A stretch of 64,000 nucleotides of DNA from Styela clava (Eukaryota; Chordata; Ascidiacea; Stolidobranchia; Styelidae): assembly GCF_964204865.1 (NCBI RefSeq), contig NC_135250.1, positions 24,481,395 through 24,545,394 on the forward strand, read 5' to 3'. A program made the translations under genes and the position numbers. Positions 58,136 through 64,000 of this stretch are shown here, piece after piece; position 1 is the stretch's first letter; each line of letters starts with the position of its first letter. The notes under the pieces were generated by a model. The model saw only the letters and a program-made list of their open reading frames with translations, had not been told where the DNA came from and did no database searches.

Positions 58136-60704
58136 CAGAACATGAAAACGGACACTATGGTCCGTGGCGCCAGTTACATTTTTATTCATTGATGGAATTC
58201 AGCGATATCGGGGTTAGTGAACGCGCAGTTATCTAAACGTGTCGAGCGCAATCTTCAGTAACGTGGTGGGGGCGTAATACATTCAAATTTCACTCAATAT
58301 ATTTACCAAGACAAAAGGAGACCGCGGAAAGTATGAGTTGTATTCCTAATTTCATTAAGTCAAACATTTGATCCAAATAGCAATATAAGTTGAGCTACTT
58401 CCACTATTAGAGAAATACGTTATTATCAGTAGGTAATGACACAAAACTTGTAACGATAGTGTATAGCAAGCTTTATTGATACACTCTCATTTCCTAATAT
58501 TTTAGATTCTTGCCAACAAAGCCACAATTAAAGATTATCAGAGAGTTCTCGCAGATGTCGATGCAGTAACTGATGTTCCTGCTTGCGGTTTGTGGGAACA
58601 AATATCAGAAGCTTTCCCAGATGCAAAGGTAAATATTGTGAACAATTGGTTTCTAACAAGCCTAAGCAAACACATTATAAGGTTGCTAGTAGTCACAAAA
58701 ATGGAGCGTGTTAAATTATTGTCTGACTGCAGTAATAGGGAATTTTTGATTCTCGCATCAAAACCAATAGTGATGTCATAGCCATAAGCTTGATAAGGTT
58801 ATGAGGAGGTGAAAGATTGGCCACAAAATATCAGAGACGTACGTGAGGTAAGGTACTAATGGTTAAAATTATGTACAATATTTTCAATTTTCCAAATAAA
58901 TGAATAAACTGATGTGAACGGTCAATGAGACGAAAATTCTAGCAATCCTCTCGATCGTCATCAGACTAACTATAGCCATATACCGTCGCATATCCCAGCG
59001 TTTGAGATCAATTGGGACAACGCCGCAAAAATATTCTTACATTTGATCTAATCAACTATACGTGACTCTAAAATTTGTGCATTCTTAGGTGATTCTCATG
59101 GTCCGGTCCTCTGAAGATGAATGGTACCAGAGTATAAAATACCACTTCAAGCATATGTCCAATTTAAAGTAAGTAGACGACGGGTATGTTTCTAGCAGTG
59201 TGTGTGAGCTGTTAATAAATAATAAAATGGTAATACCGTATCGGAAATTTGATAGTATCTGATCAATTTTAATTTTGAAGTTGCTAGAAGCAAAATTATA
59301 AAGGTGAAACGTCGCCGAGGTCCGGACAGCTTAGAAGCCCAACCTTTGTCGCTCTGAAATATCGGTATCGAGCCCCCCTGCTTACCACCTCACATTAGTG
59401 GCGCTCAATAATAGAGTAGACAATCTTCCAGTATTTCCACAAATTCATGGGCAGATGTTTGCACAACCCGTCAGAAGCGAAGTGTGAATCTTCCCATGAG
59501 AGCGGGACATCGAGTTTGGGCCTCGATTTATGCTATAACTATGGCATTTTCTCCGCAACATTCCCCCTTTTATCTCTGGACAATGCTGGTACGCACGTAC
59601 GCACCTGAAGGAGGATGCACGAACCCGAACGCCAACATTATTAGGTCCGATTCTCCTCTCTCAGTCGTTCTCCACTAGTTCAGTTCACTTGTCAAATTTG
59701 TTATTCGCAGTCACATTTTCTTCTCTGGTTTAAAACTGTAATTTCTCTTTTATTACCAGCTACAACATTCTTCTCTACCCTGTCTTCAATTTGATTCTGG
59801 GACCGTTACACAGAGAGTTCCTATACTATCTTTCCTCGTTTCTTCCGGGATCTCTAGGAACTATTTATACGTGGGGTCAAGAGGTCGAAGTACTACTCAG
59901 GTAACATACATTTTTATGTAATGTCATTTCTATATAAAACTTCTACATTATATATATGTATGGATTACATAAATTCCAGAAAATTTGTAATTATTTTTGG
60001 ACAAAAAAATTGCTATTATTGTTTGTCACAATGTTTTTATGAATCATCATAATCGTATATATTGCCGTATATCCAGGCCTATGATTTTGAATATTTTTGT
60101 CATCACAAACCATTGAAACTAATTGAGCCTTTAAATAAATAAATAAAAGAATCCTATTTAAGCTGTAGCTAATCTAATTATATAGATATATGTATTTATT
60201 GCGAAATACACTAATTCAGTAATTATTTCGCATTTTGTCTACATATTGATCGTTAATGTCTGACGTATAGACATTAAGCGAACGTTTTGACATTTTTTTA
60301 ATCAAATTCGCATTACCCATTTGCTTTATTTTTAGTATTCTGTTTATCAACACTTGACAATGCACATGCATCTGTTTTAAATTAACTTTAACCTTTGAAC
60401 TTTCACATACAGGTCACGATATCGACAACATAACATGTACGTTAAAGCAACTTGCCCAAAAGAAAAACTCCTCGTTTTCAATGTGAAAGAAGGGTGGAAG
60501 CCTTTATGTGAGTTCCTGGGAGTCGAAAAGCCAAACGTGCCTTTTCCTATTGAAAACGTTAAAACTAAAATCGTTGATGACGTAGCAAAAGGCCAATTTG
60601 AACACGACTGTGGGTATCACAGAACAGTCGTTCGCCAGGTTTTCACGAGAGTTGTTTTCCTTGTAGGAATCCTACTTGCACTTTTGTTTTTTCTCATATT
60701 TTAA
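55673..60704 (+). CDS. Sulfotransferase-like protein, tail-anchored (gene 4 of 4, 254 aa)
   Basis: Exons 55673-55801, 58506-58628, 59089-59168, 59760-59900, 60413-60704; phases 0, 0, 2, 2, total 765 bases including TAA. It opens MKIICAGIPKTGTKTMAEAL, with Ile-Pro replacing Leu-Gln in the PAPS loop. Exon 2 ends GLWEQISEAFPDAK and exon 3 gives VILMVRSSEDEWYQSI with Arg90. Exon 4 is the divergent part (NLILGPLHREFLYYLSSFLP). Exon 5 has SRYRQHNMYVKATCPKEKLL, DVAKGQFEHDCGYH and the terminal segment VVFLVGILLALLFFLIF. It is the only family member on the plus strand, divergently oriented from gene 3. Intron 1 holds a 1.46 kb hAT element. Protein conservation at the loop and SRYRQHN block suggests an active enzyme; the substrate is unknown. 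Confidence 0.92.
56489..57960. mobile_element. hAT non-autonomous element with perfect TSD in intron 1 of gene 4
   Basis: The element is 56497-57952 (1456 bp) between exact ATATAGAG duplications at 56489-56496 and 57953-57960. The ends are CAGGGGTTCTCAAACTTTTG and, from the right, CATAGGTTCTCAAAGTGCTC. GCGGAGCCCC repeats lie near both ends. The interior has no recognisable transposase. Confidence 0.92.
58102..58131. repeat. TA microsatellite
   Basis: About 15 uninterrupted TA units in intron 1 of gene 4. Confidence 0.9.
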
Positions 60705-62594
60705 CAATTTACTATGCCAACCCTAAAAAGTGCTCGAGATTATTTCAACACTATGAAAATTTATGACGGCTCTAACTATCTATCTATCTATATTTATCAA
60801 TATTATTTATTTGGGCTAATTTGTTATTTCGCTCTCAAAACAAGGTGTCATAAACTGAGGCTTATGTACGATGTCATAGGCAGATGTTCACTTCGTAATT
60901 ATTAGACCTACGGGTTATGATGGATGGTGCAATGCCACATGAACCCAGTGGTTGAAAATGTGCTCTATATCCCAGTGTTAAGTATAAGTTCCTGAACCCC
61001 GAGTCACAAGTAATATCGAGGCAAAAATTATAGGAGTTTCGAGTCGATTCAATTACTGAGTTGAGTTTCACAGATGGTTAGTTAAGTCCAAGTCATTTCA
61101 TTCAGATAACCTGAGTCATCTCGAGTCTTTGATAATGATGACTCAATTCCAGTCGAGGCAATGACTTGGGCATCCCAGCACTGTTATATTATCTTCCTGT
61201 TATATGTATTGTACTCTGCAAAACTATCGAATTATTATATCCTAATATATGAGTACGTACTACTTGTATTTTTAACCTTTACAATTTGGCTTCAAAGTTT
61301 GTACAAATCCGTATAGGGGGGCAAGCCTGTTTTGATTCTTGTTGACTGCTTGCTGACACGATGAGCGGGCTGAATTTCTGACGGTTATTAATATTTTTCG
61401 TCTTTATCAAATCATGATAAACAAGGCTCCGATTAAAATCTTTTAACCCTAAAGCACCTAAAAAACATTTGTTTATTTTTATTCAAACTTTTGTCGAATT
61501 CGAATCACAGTAAACTCAGGGTTGATGCACTTTGAAATTCGACCACGATGCACATAAGTGAACGATAGATTGAAGCTATTTCAACTATTAAGTCAAAATA
61601 TTTCTGATGTGCGTAAGTGTTATGAAAGCCGTGACATGTACTTTAAATTTATTTTTTCTAAAATTTACCAATTTCGACGAGCTCACAGTGATGAAGCAGG
61701 TAGCTTGTGATATTATGCCGTTTCAATGCAAGTGAATTTTGTTATTTTTTACATAGTGAAAATGTGCAAAACTAAATGAATATGAAAAGAATGAATTTTT
61801 GCTTCAAGCAATATTTCGGAAAACGGGGAAGCCAAGTACGACATTTTTGATCGATCTGGTATATCGACGTGACTGTGGAATATTTAGCTATTGTGATTAT
61901 TATATATGTAAAACTGACAATTATTCTTATTTTTTGTGTAATAATAATAAATAAAGAGTATGCAATTATCTGAGAGTGTTTTCAACCAGATAAGTGGGAA
62001 AGGCAAGAAAGATAACCAGCCGCTCCCAATCCAAATATTGCTATTTGATTGTCTGAATCGCTATAACGAGTGTTTACTTGGCAAACGAATGGAACGAACT
62101 AATCATAAATCTTACAGTTTTATGAATCATGTCATGAGTTACTACGTAGAAAAGTGTTCCCTTGAAAAATGAAATTCACAAACTAAAAAGATAACTACGA
62201 GGACAAATTGGAGATTTATTTCATTCATTTGAGAGTTGACATTTATTTAAATTTTCAGAGGTCAAAAATATGCCAACAGGAAGAGATCTCTAAATTTATT
62301 CATAAATTAGTTGATATGTTAACCATTCCCAGTACCTTATTGAGAACGCTTAAAATAGCTTACTTTAGAATTTGCTAAATAGTAATCTAGGACTTGAATT
62401 TTGAATCCGACTAAGTGTCGGATCAAAATCGAAACTTTTATTTAACTGCAATAAATTAAGTAGCAAACTACAAGGTTTTTGTATTCAAAATTTTCGTATT
62501 TCGGAATCGGGAGCTGAAGCCGAGTTTTTTGTCAATCCTCCGGTACCGGAATTAGTTCATCACAAAAGTCATTTGATTACTACAGCTCAATTTT
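60705..62594. other. Intergenic downstream of gene 4
   Basis: Contains an ATCT microsatellite near 60777-60795 and GAGTC/CGAGTC-rich degenerate sequence at 60990-61170. No gene is supported; the 70-codon frame at 61960-62172 is unrecognised. Confidence 0.4.
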
Positions 62595-62810
62595 GGGTAC
62601 TCCGGTAGTGTGTGTACCAGGTTAGGGTTTGGCTATAATTGTATTCCAATTTTCCATATTTAAGCTCTATTACGAGTTCGGGGACTGTCTGTGTTAGCCA
62701 AGTAATTATACCCTCTGCCTATAGGTTTCCGTCGTTTTACGCAACTTGATGTAAAATAGGCGAACAAAGTTAGTTATATCCATGTTGGTACACATACTTC
62801 TGGAGAGCCC
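62595..62810. mobile_element. Foldback MITE, long variant
   Basis: Starts GGGTACTCCGGTAGTGTGTG with ACCAGGTTAGGGTTTGG and ends CACATACTTCTGGAGAGCCC. The centre has TCTATTACGAGTTCGGGGAC followed by CTGTCTGTG, as in the copy at 4805-5019. Confidence 0.72.
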
Positions 62811-63990
62811 AGTTTTCTACGCTTAGTCAGTGTTCCCAGTCACGCTACACGCTTAAAGGTCAAAACATGATTCTCGTATTACAAGACTATAACCAGTATT
62901 TGTCTATTTTTACCCATTATTATTGAATCCCAGACACGTAGAAATGACTTTAATGCTTGATAGTTTTCAATTTGACTGTTGTTTGCAGATGCTTCTAAAG
63001 TATAGAGCGAATCCGAACATACAAACATTTCCAAAACATCAGTTTATTTCAATATCGCTTAAAAAATACAATCAATACAAGCAGAACACTGTCAGTCACA
63101 GTCATATTCCTAGAGTAATATTCAAAAAAAAATTTCGTACACATTGATATGTGGTAGGACTGAAAATTAATTGCAGTTTTTAGCATTTCATAGTCAAGTT
63201 AGAATTAATTTCGTTTTAAGTAACATGGAAGTAGACTACTGTTTTCTGTGAACTACTAAAAAGTTGAAAGAGATTAGTTCATTAATTTACAAAATAGATG
63301 ATTTGTGCTACCTACAAAAACAATTTGGCCAAAAGATCCATTATAGTGTCTAAAATTTAAAGTTAGTTTATAATAGTCAATTTTATGTATTCTACTCTGC
63401 AAATACTATCAAAACTATGAAATTGAACAAAAACATATTATTTTACAATCACAACTACTGAATACTACAAGTTAATAATACTAAAATTTCACTACCTTTA
63501 CATATACGTAACTATAAAATGTTGACCAATAAATGTAAGGATGCACAAAGCAATAAAAAAAATTAGAGCGAATTTTGATGTCATGATTTTGGGAAACTCG
63601 ATCAAACTTAGTATCATATTGTAAAGTTGTTCACACATTGGGTTAATCATGATGAATATAACAGCTAAAGCTGTTGAATGAAAAAAAGCATAAGACGACT
63701 TTAAAAAAAACGTCATGAATGAATTTGGACCAATATTTTTTAAACAGACGCTATTAAAAGGCTCAAATATTTGTACAATTTGGTATTGGATAGAGAGACA
63801 AAATACAGACAGCTAAGACGACACAAAATAGCAAATGTTACTCAAGGAATAAAAATCAGTGCGTTTTGACTTTAATAACACGACTAGAGTCGCAATGAAG
63901 GCACTAGGCTAGATAAATTTCCAGACACTAATTTTAGCCAAACCCGGCCCATAACTGATTTCCGCATACATTGACTAATTAGAGGGCTAT
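62811..63990. other. Intergenic; one possible membrane or leader exon
   Basis: A minus-strand frame at 63498-63716 ends with TSKFALIFFIALCILTFIGQ, hydrophobic enough for a signal or membrane segment, and GTAAAG follows its last codons. With no partner exon or homologue I treat it as unproven. Nothing else is supported. Confidence 0.3.
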
Positions 63991-64000
63991 TCCAACATAT

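Overview
The window is AT-rich, intron-containing eukaryotic DNA with GT-AG introns, TATA boxes and polyA signals. It is crowded with small DNA transposons (hAT, piggyBac-like, foldback MITEs) and a tRNA-derived SINE. The gene content is an expanded family of short P-loop sulfotransferases plus a beta-microseminoprotein-like secreted protein. That mix suggests an invertebrate deuterostome, and a tunicate is my best guess. The species call is an inference from style and content only. Most long open frames here are shadows or repeat fragments; the real genes are split into small exons.

Left part (1-10.7 kb): mostly non-coding. It holds a 323 bp hAT-type MITE (620-942), a 5'-truncated SINE (1818-2043), one unrecognised but plausible coding stretch (2491-2877), a ~47 bp-period minisatellite of about 30 units (3186-4592), and a dead last exon of the sulfotransferase family (5654-5960).

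Middle part (10.7-29 kb): a locally duplicated array on the minus strand encoding very short secreted peptides. Each gene has a signal-peptide exon ending in phase 1 and a tiny second exon. Three copies look intact (11.1, 19.3 and 26.1 kb) and two are decayed (15.5 and 28.1 kb). Four copies of a different phase-compatible exon with a C-x4-C-x3-C pattern are interspersed (22.9, 23.2, 24.7 and 27.9 kb). A piggyBac-like transposase gene (16.56-18.89 kb) is split by an 828 bp hAT element with a perfect 8 bp target duplication. A second nest, at 20.6-22.8 kb, has a hAT element carrying a truncated BED-finger transposase inserted in another hAT element.

31.3-33.3 kb: a plus-strand three-exon gene for a secreted ten-cysteine protein resembling beta-microseminoprotein. 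Its first exon carries an apparent one-base frameshift.

Right part (34-61 kb): four complete five-exon sulfotransferase-like genes of 254-265 aa, three on the minus strand (34.2-36.7, 39.7-45.3, 49.2-53.2 kb) and one on the plus strand (55.7-60.7 kb). All share intron phases 0, 0, 2, 2. They start directly with a P-loop and end in a hydrophobic segment, which implies a tail-anchored enzyme. Introns and flanks hold a family of ~100-240 bp foldback MITEs whose arms contain a CCAAGATGGCGG motif, a 1.9 kb decayed piggyBac-like element with TTAA ends, and a 1.46 kb hAT element. The last 3 kb (61-64 kb) shows no gene I can support.
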